Below are positions 33,778 to 43,500 of a DNA stretch of 64,000 nt, piece after piece. The DNA is from Scandinavium ludwigii_A (GTDB lineage Bacteria; Pseudomonadota; Gammaproteobacteria; Enterobacterales; Enterobacteriaceae), in contig CP191518.1 in NCBI GenBank assembly GCA_050516505.1, positions 2,666,001 through 2,730,000 of the forward strand, read 5' to 3'. The notes under the pieces are model-generated. The model was given only the letters and a program-made list of their open reading frames with translations, was not told where the DNA came from and did not search any database. The translations under genes and the position numbers were made by a program. Each line of letters opens with the position of its first letter. Positions within the stretch are counted from its first letter, which is position 1.

Positions 33778-34599
33778 TTAGTTTGCTTGTAAAAACGCCA
33801 GTAAATCGTCGTTCAACTGGCTCTGATGGGTCGCGGCAAAGCCGTGTGGCGCATTGTCATAAACTTTCAACTTCGCGCCACGAATCAGTTCAGCCGCCGC
33901 TTTCCCCGTTGTTTCAAACGGGACTATCTGGTCATGACTGCCATGGATAACCAGCGTTGGCACGTCGACCTTCGCCAAATCTTCGCGGAAGTCAGTTTCC
34001 GAGAACGCGGTGACGCAATCCAGCGTGCCTTTCAGGGATGCCAGCAGTGCAATGTTCAGGGTTTGGGTCAATACACCGTCCGACACCGTTTGTCCTGCGT
34101 TTGTGCCATAAAACGGGGTGGCAAAATCGCTGATAAACTGCGCCCTGTCCTTCAGTAAGCCCTCTCGAATGCCCGCAAACACAGACAGATCAACCCCGTC
34201 TGGGTTGGTGGCGCTTTTACCAAAGATAGGCGTCACCGCGCCCAGCAGAACCAGAGCGGCAACGCGGGACGTACCGTAACGTCCGATATAACGCGCAACA
34301 TCCCCGCCGCCCATCGAGAAACCAACGAGCGTGATGTCGGTCAGGTCCAGTTGGGTGATCAGGTCATTAATATCAGAGGCAAAAGTGTCATAGTCATAGC
34401 CTGTCCACGGCTGGTCTGAGCGGCCAAATCCACGGCGGTCAAACGCAATGGCGCGATATCCGCGCTCTGCCAGGAAATTCGCCTGGCTATCCCACATGTC
34501 CGCATCCAGCGGCCAGCCGTGGCTAAACAGCACCGGCTTTCCTGAACCCCAGTCTTTGTAATAAATCTGCGTGCCATCTTGAGTGGTGATTGTGCTCAT
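33778..34599 (-). CDS. alpha/beta hydrolase (non-haem haloperoxidase-like)
   Basis: A 273-residue alpha/beta-hydrolase fold enzyme. The oxyanion strand FSHGWPLDADMW lies near residue 25, and the nucleophile elbow GFSMGGG contains Ser95. The acid (HGSHDQIVP) and His (NAPHGFAATH) complete the triad. Cofactor-free perhydrolase/esterase members of this family were once named chloroperoxidases. ATG 34599 (MSTITTQDG) is the usual start; the upstream ORF extension is rejected. It is the last of four same-strand genes, 49 bases after the MFS gene. The substrate is unknown. Confidence 0.85.
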   Translation of the reverse strand: MSTITTQDGTQIYYKDWGSGKPVLFSHGWPLDADMWDSQANFLAERGYRAIAFDRRGFGRSDQPWTGYDYDTFASDINDLITQLDLTDITLVGFSMGGGDVARYIGRYGTSRVAALVLLGAVTPIFGKSATNPDGVDLSVFAGIREGLLKDRAQFISDFATPFYGTNAGQTVSDGVLTQTLNIALLASLKGTLDCVTAFSETDFREDLAKVDVPTLVIHGSHDQIVPFETTGKAAAELIRGAKLKVYDNAPHGFAATHQSQLNDDLLAFLQAN

Positions 34600-34648
34600 C
34601 GTAGACCTCTGCTTTTTATGTTGTGAAAGACATGACTGACGGAGACGG

Positions 34649-36277
34649 TTACACCGGCGCCACCAGATACCGGACAATCGGGTGAGTTTCACCCTGATGA
34701 TAATGCTGAATCCGCTGCTCTATTTTTCGGTCATTCATGGTGTAACGCTCTTCCTGACGCAGATGCTCCACCCACGAACTGACCAGAAAGGTTTCGACAA
34801 AAAGCCCCGGTTTCATGATGTCCTCGTAAACCGACCAGCTCATTGCCCCGCCCCGCCGCCTCATGCGCCGCATATCCTGCATGCAGACGAGGAACGCGTG
34901 GGCCTCGTCGGGAATAATCAGATACTCATAGCTCACCATCACCGGACCCCGGTTGTGATGGATATCCACCTGGAGTGACGTTGTGTTTTCGACGCTGGCA
35001 TCGAGATCGAGCAAAGGATCCTTGTCCAGTCGCCAGCGGAACACTGCGGTGCTAGCGAGAACCATGCCAACGGTGGCGACACACAGTGAAACGGTGATGC
35101 CGTAATGCGTAGCCAGTTGCCCCCACAGTGCGCTGCCCGCAGTCATCGAGCCGAAGAACACCGTCAGATACACCGCCAACGCGCGTGCTTTTACCCATTT
35201 GGCCGCACTGCGTTGTGCCCCCAGGTTGAGCGTGGAAAGCACCGCAATCCATGCATAACCGGTCATGAACACAAACAGATTGAGCAGCCAGACGTGACGA
35301 ATAAACGCCAGGGCAAGTAGCGTGACGGCGAACATCAGGCTTGCCACTACCATCAATCGGTCAGGGTTAAAATAGCGGCGTAGACGCGGTAACGTGATGG
35401 CCCCGACAATCGCCCCGACGCCGATACAGGCCAGCATGACCCCGTACCCGCCCGGCCCCAGGCCCAGTTCACGGCGGGCCACCAGCGGCAGCAACGCCCA
35501 GCCCGCGCTGGCGAAGAGGAAAAAGGCAACGGTGCGGGCCAGCACATTACGCAGGACTGGCGCAGCTTGCACATAACGCACCCCGGCATGCACGGCGGAG
35601 AAAAAATTTTCCGGCGGCAGGCGCTGCACCGCCGGTTCCGTTTTCCAGCGATACAACACCCAGGCCACACCCAGCACCGACAGTGCGTTCAGCGCAAACA
35701 CCACCCACGGCCCGGCAAACGAGAGGATAAGCCCACCCAGCGCAGGGCCAATCGCGCGGCTGACGTTAATGCCCAGCGAATTAAGCGCAATCGCCGAACT
35801 GAGGTCGGGTTTGCTCACCAGGTCCGGCACGATGGCCTGAAACGGGGGTGAGCTCATGGCCGCGCCCATACTCAGTAAAAACGCGGCGGCGAGTAGCACC
35901 CCGGGTGTCACGTGGCCGGTGAAAGACAGCCCCGTCAGCGCCACTGCCGCGGCAAACGTCCATACCTGCGAAAAAATCAGGTATTTGCGCCGGTCCACGA
36001 TGTCTGCCATCACCCCGGACGGCAGCGCAAACAGAAACATCGGCAGGCTACTGGCTGCCTGGATCATGGCGACCGAAAGCGGGTCGGCGCTTAACGTCAG
36101 CATGGTCCAGTTCATCGCCACATCGTTCATCCACGAGCCGATGTTCGACACCACCGTCGCTATCCATAACATGCCAAACGCGCGCTGGCGCAGCGGCTGC
36201 CAGACCGAGCCGCTGGCGTTCAGCGATTGCTGATGCGCATCGGCGCTAAGATGGTGAGCTTCATTTACTGATGCCAT
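34649..36277 (-). CDS. MFS_3-family exporter with C-terminal soluble domain
   Basis: The 542-residue inner-membrane protein has about twelve helices (residues 25-420) and a soluble C-terminal domain of about 110 residues (SYEYLIIPDEAHAFL..., FLVSSWVEHLRQEERYT). This is the EntS-like MFS_3 architecture. The loop DIVDRRKYL after helix 2 is the MFS motif A. Its first 17 bases overlap the doxX-like gene. It may export the product handled by the neighbouring hydrolases; this is inference. Confidence 0.82.
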   Translation of the reverse strand: MASVNEAHHLSADAHQQSLNASGSVWQPLRQRAFGMLWIATVVSNIGSWMNDVAMNWTMLTLSADPLSVAMIQAASSLPMFLFALPSGVMADIVDRRKYLIFSQVWTFAAAVALTGLSFTGHVTPGVLLAAAFLLSMGAAMSSPPFQAIVPDLVSKPDLSSAIALNSLGINVSRAIGPALGGLILSFAGPWVVFALNALSVLGVAWVLYRWKTEPAVQRLPPENFFSAVHAGVRYVQAAPVLRNVLARTVAFFLFASAGWALLPLVARRELGLGPGGYGVMLACIGVGAIVGAITLPRLRRYFNPDRLMVVASLMFAVTLLALAFIRHVWLLNLFVFMTGYAWIAVLSTLNLGAQRSAAKWVKARALAVYLTVFFGSMTAGSALWGQLATHYGITVSLCVATVGMVLASTAVFRWRLDKDPLLDLDASVENTTSLQVDIHHNRGPVMVSYEYLIIPDEAHAFLVCMQDMRRMRRRGGAMSWSVYEDIMKPGLFVETFLVSSWVEHLRQEERYTMNDRKIEQRIQHYHQGETHPIVRYLVAPV

Positions 36278-36692
36278 GTCGCCACTCCTGGGTTTGACGC
36301 ACCCTAAGCGCCCATTTTCCCGGCCCGGTTAGCGCCAGCGTGATGAAGATGATCAGCAGCAACCAGCCAAATTGCCCCTCGGCAATCGACCAGCCAGGAT
36401 GCACAAACAACATGGCAACCAGCAACACCCCGATGATCGGCAAACAGGCCAGCCGCGTCCCAACCCCCGCGATAATGAACAACGGGCAGATAACCTCCGC
36501 GAAAATAGCCGGAATCAAACTCATGTACGGCCCCATCCCGAAAGGGTCCTCAATGCGCGTCAGTTCTTCGCTGAAGTGGAATACCTTCGGCAGCCCGTGG
36601 ACGTACAGCAACAGCAGGCTACCGGCCACGCGCAGGAAGAACAGCCCCAGGTGTATCTGGGGCGAAATGAACAGTGCAGATGAATTTTTCAT
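36261..36692 (-). CDS. DoxX-family membrane protein
   Basis: A 143-residue protein with four hydrophobic helices and the DoxX-type sequence FFLRVAGSLLLLYVHGLPKV near the start. DoxX proteins link to quinone and thiosulfate redox reactions in some species and to oxidative stress in others. ATG 36692 begins four bases after the amidohydrolase stop, and its end overlaps the MFS gene, so this is a tight operon. The longer ORF to 36803 lies within the amidohydrolase gene and is rejected. Confidence 0.8.
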   Translation of the reverse strand: MKNSSALFISPQIHLGLFFLRVAGSLLLLYVHGLPKVFHFSEELTRIEDPFGMGPYMSLIPAIFAEVICPLFIIAGVGTRLACLPIIGVLLVAMLFVHPGWSIAEGQFGWLLLIIFITLALTGPGKWALRVRQTQEWRHGISK

Positions 36693-36696
36693 GGCA

Positions 36697-38574
36697 TCAG
36701 AACGCAAAGCAGCTGCAGCCGAGCGCGCCCCAGAATGCCGTATCATCGGCAACCGGAACGTTTGCCCCGCGAGCAACATCGTGATGGTGAGTATGCACGC
36801 CACAAGGCCCGCTACAGTGGTGGCTCTGCGCGCTCATGCCTACACGCGGGTTGGCAACCGGTGGCGCCGCACGATAGTGACCCGGTACGGTGACGACCGG
36901 TGACCAGTCTGGTAGCACGGGAATGGCAGGCGGTGCGAGTGGCCCAAACGCGCCCGCGGCATAGACGATGTTGCCATCCACTACGGTGAGCACCGATTCG
37001 ATGCCTTTAATTTCCTCTTCCGGCACGCGGAAATAGTCTTTGCTTAGCACCGCCATGTCTGCCAGCTGCCCGGCTTTGATTTGCCCTTTTTTACCCTGCT
37101 CGCTGGAAAACCACGCGCTGCCTTGTGTCCAGAGCATCAGCGCGGTGTCGCGATCCAACCGGGCATTCACGTCATACATCTGCATTCCGCCCACGGTACG
37201 CCCGGATACCAGCCAGTACAGCGCGGTCCATGGATTGTAACTGGCGACGCGGGTGGCATCGGTCCCCAGGCCGACCGGCACGCCGGTTTCCAGCATCCGT
37301 GTCACGGGGGGCGTGTGGCGCGTGGCTTCAATACCGTAACGTTCGGCAAAATATTCGCCCTGGAAGGCCATGCGGTGCTGCACCGCGATCCCGCCGCCCA
37401 GTTCTTTGATTCGATCGATATTTTTCTGTGTGACCGTTTCGGCATGATCGAAGAACCAGTGCAGGCCGTTGAAGGGAATATCGCGGTTTACTTTTTCAAA
37501 CACGTCCAGCATCCGACTGATGGACTCATCATACGTAGCATGCAAACGGAACGGCCAGCGATGCTCAACCAGATGACGCACCACACGCTCCAGTTCGTCT
37601 TCCATGCCCGGTGCCAGATCTGGGCGCGGTTCGAGGAAATCTTCAAAATCCGCGGCAGAGAAAACCAGCATTTCACCCGCGCCGTTATGACGGAAATAAT
37701 CACTCCCTTGGCCCGGCGTCAGCATGTCGGTCCACTTTTCGAAATCCTCGAGTTCATGCCCCGGACGCTGAGTAAACAAGTTATAGGCAATGCGCAGCGT
37801 CATCTGTTTTTTCTGATGCAGCTCGGCAATCACTTCGTAATCTTCCGGGTAGTTCTGGAAACCGCCGCCCGCATCAATCGCGCTGGTCAGTCCCAGGCGG
37901 TTCAGCTCGCGCATAAACTGGCGCGTGGAGTTGATTTGCTGTTCCAGCGGTAATTTTGGCCCTTTCGCCAGCGTGGAATAGAGGATCATCGCATTCGGAC
38001 GTGCAATCAGCATTCCGGTTGGGTTGCCGTTGCTGTCGCGTTGAATTTCTCCCCCCGGCGGATTCGGCGTCTCTTTGGTATAGCCCACGACTCTCAGTGC
38101 GGCGCGGTTCAGCAGGGCGCGATCGTAGAGATGCAGGATAAAGACGGGCGTATCGGGTGCGACTTCGTTGATTTCATCCAGCGTCGGCATCCGGCGTTCA
38201 GCGAACTGGAATTCTGACCAGCCGCCGACCACGCGGACCCATTGCGGGGATGGCGTACGCAGCGCTTGCTCTTTTAGCATCCGCAGCGCGTCCGCGAGGG
38301 ATGGTACGCCTTCCCAACGCAGTTCAAGGTTGTAATTCAGGCCGCCGCGAATCAGGTGCAGGTGTGAATCATTCAAGCCTGGAATGGCCGTGTGGCCTTT
38401 GAGATCCACGACTTTCGTCCCTTCGGCGTGATGCTGCATCACTTGTGCCACGGTGCCGACCTCAAGGAATTTCCCATCACGGATAGCCACCGCTTCGGCA
38501 AGGGGGTTTTCCCTGTCCACCGTGTGAAACTGCCCATTGACCAGGATTACTTCTGCTTTACCCAACGAAACCAT
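36697..38574 (-). CDS. metal-dependent amidohydrolase (YtcJ-like)
   Basis: The 625-residue protein has the TIM-barrel amidohydrolase pattern: N-terminal beta strands ending IPGLNDSHLHL with metal ligands His71 and His73, a later DHAETV strand and GLGTDATRV with the catalytic Asp near residue 410. YtcJ-type members act on N-acyl or formamide-like bonds. The C-terminal 45 residues are rich in His and Cys (SHHCSGPCGVHTHHH and GCSCF), perhaps an extra metal site. ATG 38574 has GGGGAGG upstream. It heads the four-gene minus-strand operon and is divergent from the isochorismatase-like gene across the tandem operator array. The substrate is unknown. Confidence 0.84.
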   Translation of the reverse strand: MVSLGKAEVILVNGQFHTVDRENPLAEAVAIRDGKFLEVGTVAQVMQHHAEGTKVVDLKGHTAIPGLNDSHLHLIRGGLNYNLELRWEGVPSLADALRMLKEQALRTPSPQWVRVVGGWSEFQFAERRMPTLDEINEVAPDTPVFILHLYDRALLNRAALRVVGYTKETPNPPGGEIQRDSNGNPTGMLIARPNAMILYSTLAKGPKLPLEQQINSTRQFMRELNRLGLTSAIDAGGGFQNYPEDYEVIAELHQKKQMTLRIAYNLFTQRPGHELEDFEKWTDMLTPGQGSDYFRHNGAGEMLVFSAADFEDFLEPRPDLAPGMEDELERVVRHLVEHRWPFRLHATYDESISRMLDVFEKVNRDIPFNGLHWFFDHAETVTQKNIDRIKELGGGIAVQHRMAFQGEYFAERYGIEATRHTPPVTRMLETGVPVGLGTDATRVASYNPWTALYWLVSGRTVGGMQMYDVNARLDRDTALMLWTQGSAWFSSEQGKKGQIKAGQLADMAVLSKDYFRVPEEEIKGIESVLTVVDGNIVYAAGAFGPLAPPAIPVLPDWSPVVTVPGHYRAAPPVANPRVGMSAQSHHCSGPCGVHTHHHDVARGANVPVADDTAFWGALGCSCFAF

Positions 38575-38677
38575 ACATCCTCCCCTTCGAGATGCCCGGC
38601 GCTGGCCGGGCAAAGAGTACGCAACCCAATGGGCGGCGTGAATGGATTCGAGTATGTGAACAGGATAAAAAAAAGAC

Positions 38678-38734
38678 TAGTTATACAAAGGGATAGTTAT
38701 ACCAAGGTATAGTTATACTCAGGGTTAACTATAC
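38678..38734. promoter_or_regulatory. tandem 16-bp operator array between divergent operons
   Basis: TAGTTATAC occurs at 38678, 38694 and 38710, exactly 16 bp apart, and a fourth diverged unit TAACTATAC follows at 38726. The spacer also repeats (AAAGGGA, CAAGGTA, TCAGGGT). The array lies about 104 bases from the minus-strand amidohydrolase start and 120 bases from the plus-strand hydrolase start. Iterated sites at 1.5 helical turns suggest cooperative binding of a regulator, most likely the LuxR-type protein of the same cluster. Confidence 0.75.
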
Positions 38735-38853
38735 GATCAGATAATAGTTTTCCCCCGCCAGGCCTCCTACTATTTCCCTCGCTGTCCCGATTGTTACCGT
38801 GTCAAAGGCGCGGTGGCTCTGCCTTCTTTCACCTCATTCCAATGGGTATTTTT

Positions 38854-39540
38854 ATGACAACCTCTAAGCTTGAAGTCTTGACGCCTCACAACTGCCAGAT
38901 GATTTTTATCGACCAACAGCCGCAGATGGCTTTTGGCGTACAGTCGATTGACCGCCAGGTGCTGAAAAACAACACCGTTGCGCTGGCCAAAGCTGCGAAG
39001 GTGTTTGATATCCCGACGATTATTACCACCGTTGAAACCGAAAGTTTCTCAGGTCATACCTATCCAGAATTGCTGGATGTGTTCCCAGGTAAAGAAATCC
39101 TTGAGCGTAGCTCTATGAATTCATGGGATGACCAGAAAGTGCGTGACGCGCTGGCGGCTAACGGTCAGAAAAAAGTGGTGGTTTCCGGTTTATGGACTGA
39201 AGTGTGCAATAACAGCTTTGCTCTGTGCGCCATGCTTGAAGGCGGTTACGAAATTTACATGGTGGCAGATGCCTCCGGCGGCACATCCAAAGAAGCGCAT
39301 GATTTCGCCATGCAGCGCATGATCCAGGCGGGCGTTATCCCGGTGACCTGGCAACAGGTTATGCTGGAGTGGCAGCGTGACTGGGCGCGTAAAGAAACCT
39401 ACAACGCGGTGATGGATATTGTCCGTGAACATTCCGGTGCGTACGGAATGGGTGTGGATTACGCCTATACCATGGTGCATAAAGCCCCTTCTCGCCAGAA
39501 AAGCGAACACGAAACCCTGCCGCCGGTTGCTGCACGTTAA
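38854..39540 (+). CDS. isochorismatase-like cysteine hydrolase
   Basis: A 228-residue protein of the isochorismatase/YcaC fold. The triad positions are Asp20 (MIFIDQQPQM), a Lys in the middle, and Cys118 (VSGLWTEVCNNS). Members hydrolyse amide or related bonds; this subtype resembles YcaC-like amidases. Start is uncertain: ATG 38854 (MTTSK) is chosen by similarity, with ATG 38842 as an option, and no strong Shine-Dalgarno is seen. It heads the plus-strand operon with two XapX genes, a receiver and the giant kinase. Confidence 0.82.
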   Translation: MTTSKLEVLTPHNCQMIFIDQQPQMAFGVQSIDRQVLKNNTVALAKAAKVFDIPTIITTVETESFSGHTYPELLDVFPGKEILERSSMNSWDDQKVRDALAANGQKKVVVSGLWTEVCNNSFALCAMLEGGYEIYMVADASGGTSKEAHDFAMQRMIQAGVIPVTWQQVMLEWQRDWARKETYNAVMDIVREHSGAYGMGVDYAYTMVHKAPSRQKSEHETLPPVAAR

Positions 39541-39594
39541 TCATCAGAAGCTGGCCGGTTTAACACGGGTCAGCTTTTCTTTCAGGAGAAACAC

Positions 39595-39837
39595 ATGAGC
39601 GCAGAACTCTTGTCTCTGTTGGCCGGGGTGTTAATTGGCCTTCTCTATGCCCTGGTAAAAGTACGCTCTCCGGCCCCTCCCGCGGTGGCGTTGGTCGGGC
39701 TCTTAGGCATGCTTGTCGGCGAACAACTGGTGACGCAGATGTTAACCCCACCGCCGACCGCCGCACATCACGCCTGTCAGACGCCAGGCCAAACCACATG
39801 GCTCACCGCCGTCTGCGTCGGGGATAATCCATCATGA
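39595..39837 (+). CDS. XapX-domain (DUF1427) membrane protein, copy 1
   Basis: The 80-residue protein has two hydrophobic helices and the XapX core: GVLIGLLYALVKVRSPAPPAVALVGLLGMLVGEQL. The Pro-rich SPAPP turn between helices is the family mark. AGGAG lies upstream at good distance. Its stop overlaps the next XapX gene (ATGA). The function of the family is unknown; co-occurrence with amidohydrolases suggests a role in uptake or sensing of small aromatic or nitrogen compounds, which is inference. The last 30 residues are less conserved and contain two Cys. Confidence 0.82.
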   Translation: MSAELLSLLAGVLIGLLYALVKVRSPAPPAVALVGLLGMLVGEQLVTQMLTPPPTAAHHACQTPGQTTWLTAVCVGDNPS

Positions 39838-40109
39838 AAATATGGATCCTCTCTTTGGCGTTAGGTCTGGTGGCCGGTGGCATTTACGCCACGTTGGGCA
39901 TTCATTCCCCTGCACCGCCCGTTATTGCACTGCTGGGCTTGTTTGGCATGTTGGTCGGGGAGCAACTGATCCCGATTAGCCGGCGGTTAATCAGCCGCGA
40001 ACCCTTGACGCTGGCCTGGTTTCGTCACGAATGTGTCCCCAAAATCAGCGGAACACCCCCGTCGGGCAAGGCGTCAGTCAGTCCAGACATACCCCCGCGT
40101 TCGAGATGA
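39834..40109 (+). CDS. XapX-domain (DUF1427) membrane protein, copy 2
   Basis: A 91-residue paralogue of the preceding gene: LALGLVAGGIYATLGIHSPAPPVIALLGLFGMLVGEQLIP. It has the same two helices and SPAPP turn. The start overlaps the upstream stop by four bases (ATGA). The C-terminal half is soluble and basic, unlike copy 1. The pair probably arose by duplication and may form a hetero-oligomer in the membrane. Confidence 0.82.
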   Translation: MKIWILSLALGLVAGGIYATLGIHSPAPPVIALLGLFGMLVGEQLIPISRRLISREPLTLAWFRHECVPKISGTPPSGKASVSPDIPPRSR

Positions 40110-40129
40110 TGTGCCAGAGGAATGACCGT

Positions 40130-40525
40130 ATGAAACTGCCGCAGCGTATTGCCATTGTCGATGATGAGCCCGCCGTTCGCAGCGGGTTGAGCAATCTGCT
40201 GCAATCAGATGGCTATTCGACCCGCGTTTATGAGTCCGCCGAGGCGTATTTAGCGCAAAAAAATGCGCTAATCGAATCTTCACTTATCATTATTGACATT
40301 AAACTGAAGGGAATGAGCGGGTTTGCGCTTTACGAAAAAATAAAGACCTTCCCGCTGCCTCCCCCGGTGATTTTTATATCCGGACACGGGGATGAAAACA
40401 TGCAACGGTTTGCCATCCAACTTGGCGCCGTTGCTTTTTTGCGTAAGCCCATCGACATTGATGTCCTGCTGAAGCATTTACAACACGCTGTCAGGCCCGA
40501 AAAAAATAACGCATCTGAACCCTGA
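40130..40525 (+). CDS. single-domain receiver (response regulator)
   Basis: The 131-residue receiver has the acidic pair Asp11-Asp12, phospho-acceptor Asp56 (IIIDIKLKGMSG), a Ser (FISGHG) and the conserved Lys in LRKPI. There is no output domain. ATG 40130 follows AGAGG at nine bases; the frame is open further upstream, but only across the end of the XapX gene. It lies 27 bases before the giant kinase, so it probably takes phosphate from it and either relays it or acts as a sink. It is of the FixJ-like class. Confidence 0.86.
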   Translation: MKLPQRIAIVDDEPAVRSGLSNLLQSDGYSTRVYESAEAYLAQKNALIESSLIIIDIKLKGMSGFALYEKIKTFPLPPPVIFISGHGDENMQRFAIQLGAVAFLRKPIDIDVLLKHLQHAVRPEKNNASEP

Positions 40526-40552
40526 GACTGGCGCTTACTGCGAGACCCCTGA

Positions 40553-43500
40553 ATGAATCAAAAGCATACTCCGCCGGGCCGCCCCGCCGTGCCCGAGACG
40601 CCGCTTTTCGACGCCCATGACGGGCAGGCTTTTGTGTTTAAAGAAGACGTGATGTTCACGCCGTTGACCCGCGAAGGCAGTATTGTGTGGATGAGTGGGC
40701 GCTCCCCGTGGTCAGACGGGGCCTTTATTCTTGCCAGCGCAGCGAACGATGAAACCGAAGCGAACGCCACGCAATTACTCAAAAACGAGTTTTCGCTGCG
40801 GCCGTATTTGTCCGATAGCTGGGCCATAAAACCGGCGGCCTGCACGCAGTACCGTGGGCGTTTTGCGCTGGTGTATACGCCCTTTGCGTTTCAGTCTCTG
40901 GCTCAGATGATGGGCCAACCGATGGACAATATGGCCCGTTTCATCGAGCTGGCCATCCGGGTCTGCCAGCCACTGCGTCAGATGCACCAGCACAACCTTA
41001 TTCACGGCGACATTAAGCCGGGTAACATTTTTATCCAGCCCGATGCATCCTGTCGTCTGGCCGGGTTTGGCCTGGCAACGGGTTCATCAGAGGCATCCGG
41101 TCCCGCCCGGTTGGCGTTTTCCGGTGGCACGCTGGCGTATATGTCGCCCGAGCACACCAATCGCACTCAGCGTCCGGTCAGCAGCCGCAGCGATCTCTAC
41201 AGTCTGGGGATCGTGTTTTATGAATTGCTGACCGGCGTGCTGCCCTTTGATCTCAGTGAAGGCGATCCGGCCCAATGGGTGCATCACCACATTGCCTCGG
41301 AGCCACGCCCTCCGCATCGGGTAAATGACGCCATTCCCCTCATGCTCTCCAGCCTTATTCTGCATTTACTGGAGAAATCACCGGACAACCGTTATCAAAC
41401 GGTGGATGGCCTGATTGCCGATTTACGCCGCTGCCAGGCAACGCTTGCTGACGGGCTGCACATCCCCTGCTTTACCCCCGGTTTACAGGATCGGTCGCCC
41501 GATGTGCATCTGCCGGAAGCGCTCTATACCGCCCAGCCTCAGGCGCGTGAATTGATCGCCGCGTTTGATGATGTGAATCGCACTGGCACCCATACGTTAG
41601 CGGTTATCCGTGGACCCTCGGGGATCGGCAAATCATCCCTGATGGCGTCCATGTTAAAAGCGTTACCGCCCAGTCGCGTGCTGTTAGCAGTCGGGAAAGT
41701 CGACCAGTTTTCCTCTACATTGCCGTATGACGTGTTGACCTCTGCGTTTCGCTCGCTGACCCTCTCCCTGCTCGGCTTACCGGCGGAACAGGTCACCGAC
41801 TGGAAAACCCGGATCTCTTTGGCGTTGAAGGGATATGAACGGCTGGCGGTCAACCTGGTGCCTGAATTAGCGCTGTTGCTGGAGCAGCAAACTTTCCCGG
41901 CGACGGACGTGATGTCATCGGATGCGCGCGTACGTTTCAATGACATGATCTCCGCCCTGGTCCACACCTTCGCCACACCGGGCTGTCCGCTGGTGTTACT
42001 GCTGGATGATATTCAGTGGATTGATGAAGCCAGTCTCCATGTGCTGGAATCACTGCTGAAAAACAGCCACACATTGCCGTTGCTGCTGGTGATTGCCCTG
42101 CGAGAACCCGAATCGACCGAAAACGCGGCGTTAACGGCGGCAATAGCGCGCTTTCGTCAGGCGGCGCAGCGCAGCATCGATATCATTACCACGCCACTTT
42201 CCGTGAAAGACGTGTCCCGCTGGCTGGCAGAAACGTTCCAACAACGCGCCACCGACACCGCCGACCTGGGCAAACTCATCCATCAAAAAACAGGCGGCAA
42301 TCCGCTGTTTATGAAGGCCTTTTTTAAACGTATTGTCGACGATGGCCTGGTGACGCATAACAAATATCAGGGCAAGTGGCATTATGATCTGTCGGCCATT
42401 CAACAACGCCATTACACCGAAAATGTCGTGAGCCTGGTGCTGGAACAGCTCGGTAAAATGCCAGAAACGACGCGTACGTTACTCGGCAGCCTTGCCTGCC
42501 TGGGCAGTCGCGGGGAATTGAGCTTAATCGGCCGCGTGCTGTGCCTGTCCGATGCCACTATCCACTACCAATTACACCCCGCCGTGACCGCGCAGCTCGT
42601 AACACTGACACAAAATAGCTGGACGTTTACCCATGACCGCGTGCAGGAAGCCGCTTTCGCCCTGCTCGATGCCGTTCAGCGAAGCCATGTGCACATCACC
42701 ACGGCCCGCCTGTTGGCCGAAACCTCCCGCCAGGCGGCCGGGAATGAAGTGTTATTCCGCGCGATTCATCATGTTTCCGCCGCCATTGAGTCTATCCAGC
42801 CGCCCAGACAGCGTGAAATGTTCAGGGAACTCAGTATGCTGGCGGTTCAGCGCGCAAAACGAACGGGCGATTTCCTTTCTGCCTTACGCTATTTACAGAC
42901 CGCACGAGCGCTGTCCGGACACGATCATTCGCAAGAGGCACTCCCCGACCTTCGCCTGGAACTTGAAGAGGCCGAGTGCGAGTTTTTACTGGGAAACCTT
43001 GTCACTGCCAGGCAGTTGTGTGACCGCTTGTTAGGCATGCCGGGCGAGCTGACACAGAAAATCGCCGCTGCCAACCTGTTGGCGGAAGTGCATATGCGCC
43101 AGTCTGACAACCGTCTGGCACTGGAAACCACGCTATGCTGGCTCAGCGTGTCGGGCATTGCGCTCGCCCGTCATCCTGACAACGCAGACTGCGATGCCGC
43201 CTGGGAACAGCTTAACAACCGCATCGGGGATAACCCCGCCGCGCTGTTTACTCAGTTGCCTGAAATGCACGATGCGCAGACGGAGGCGGTGATGAACCTG
43301 CTCGCCAGCGCCAGCGTCTTCGCCAGCTTCAACTGCCCACGCCTGCACTTTATGCTGCTTTGTCAGATGCTGCAGTTAACCCTGAAGCACGGCGTGACTG
43401 GCGCATCCACGTTGGCAATGGGTTGGTTCGGTGTGCTTATCGCCGAGCGTTACGCCGAATATCATTTAGGGTTCAACTATGCAGACCTTGCGCGGGACCT

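Noticed and set aside
34649..36277. The soluble C-terminal domain of the MFS protein as a novel fusion
   Set aside because: MFS_3-family exporters normally carry such a C-terminal domain, so it is ordinary for the family.
37081..37953. 290-codon plus-strand frame inside the amidohydrolase gene
   Set aside because: It is a shadow of the amidohydrolase, with no recognisable motifs.
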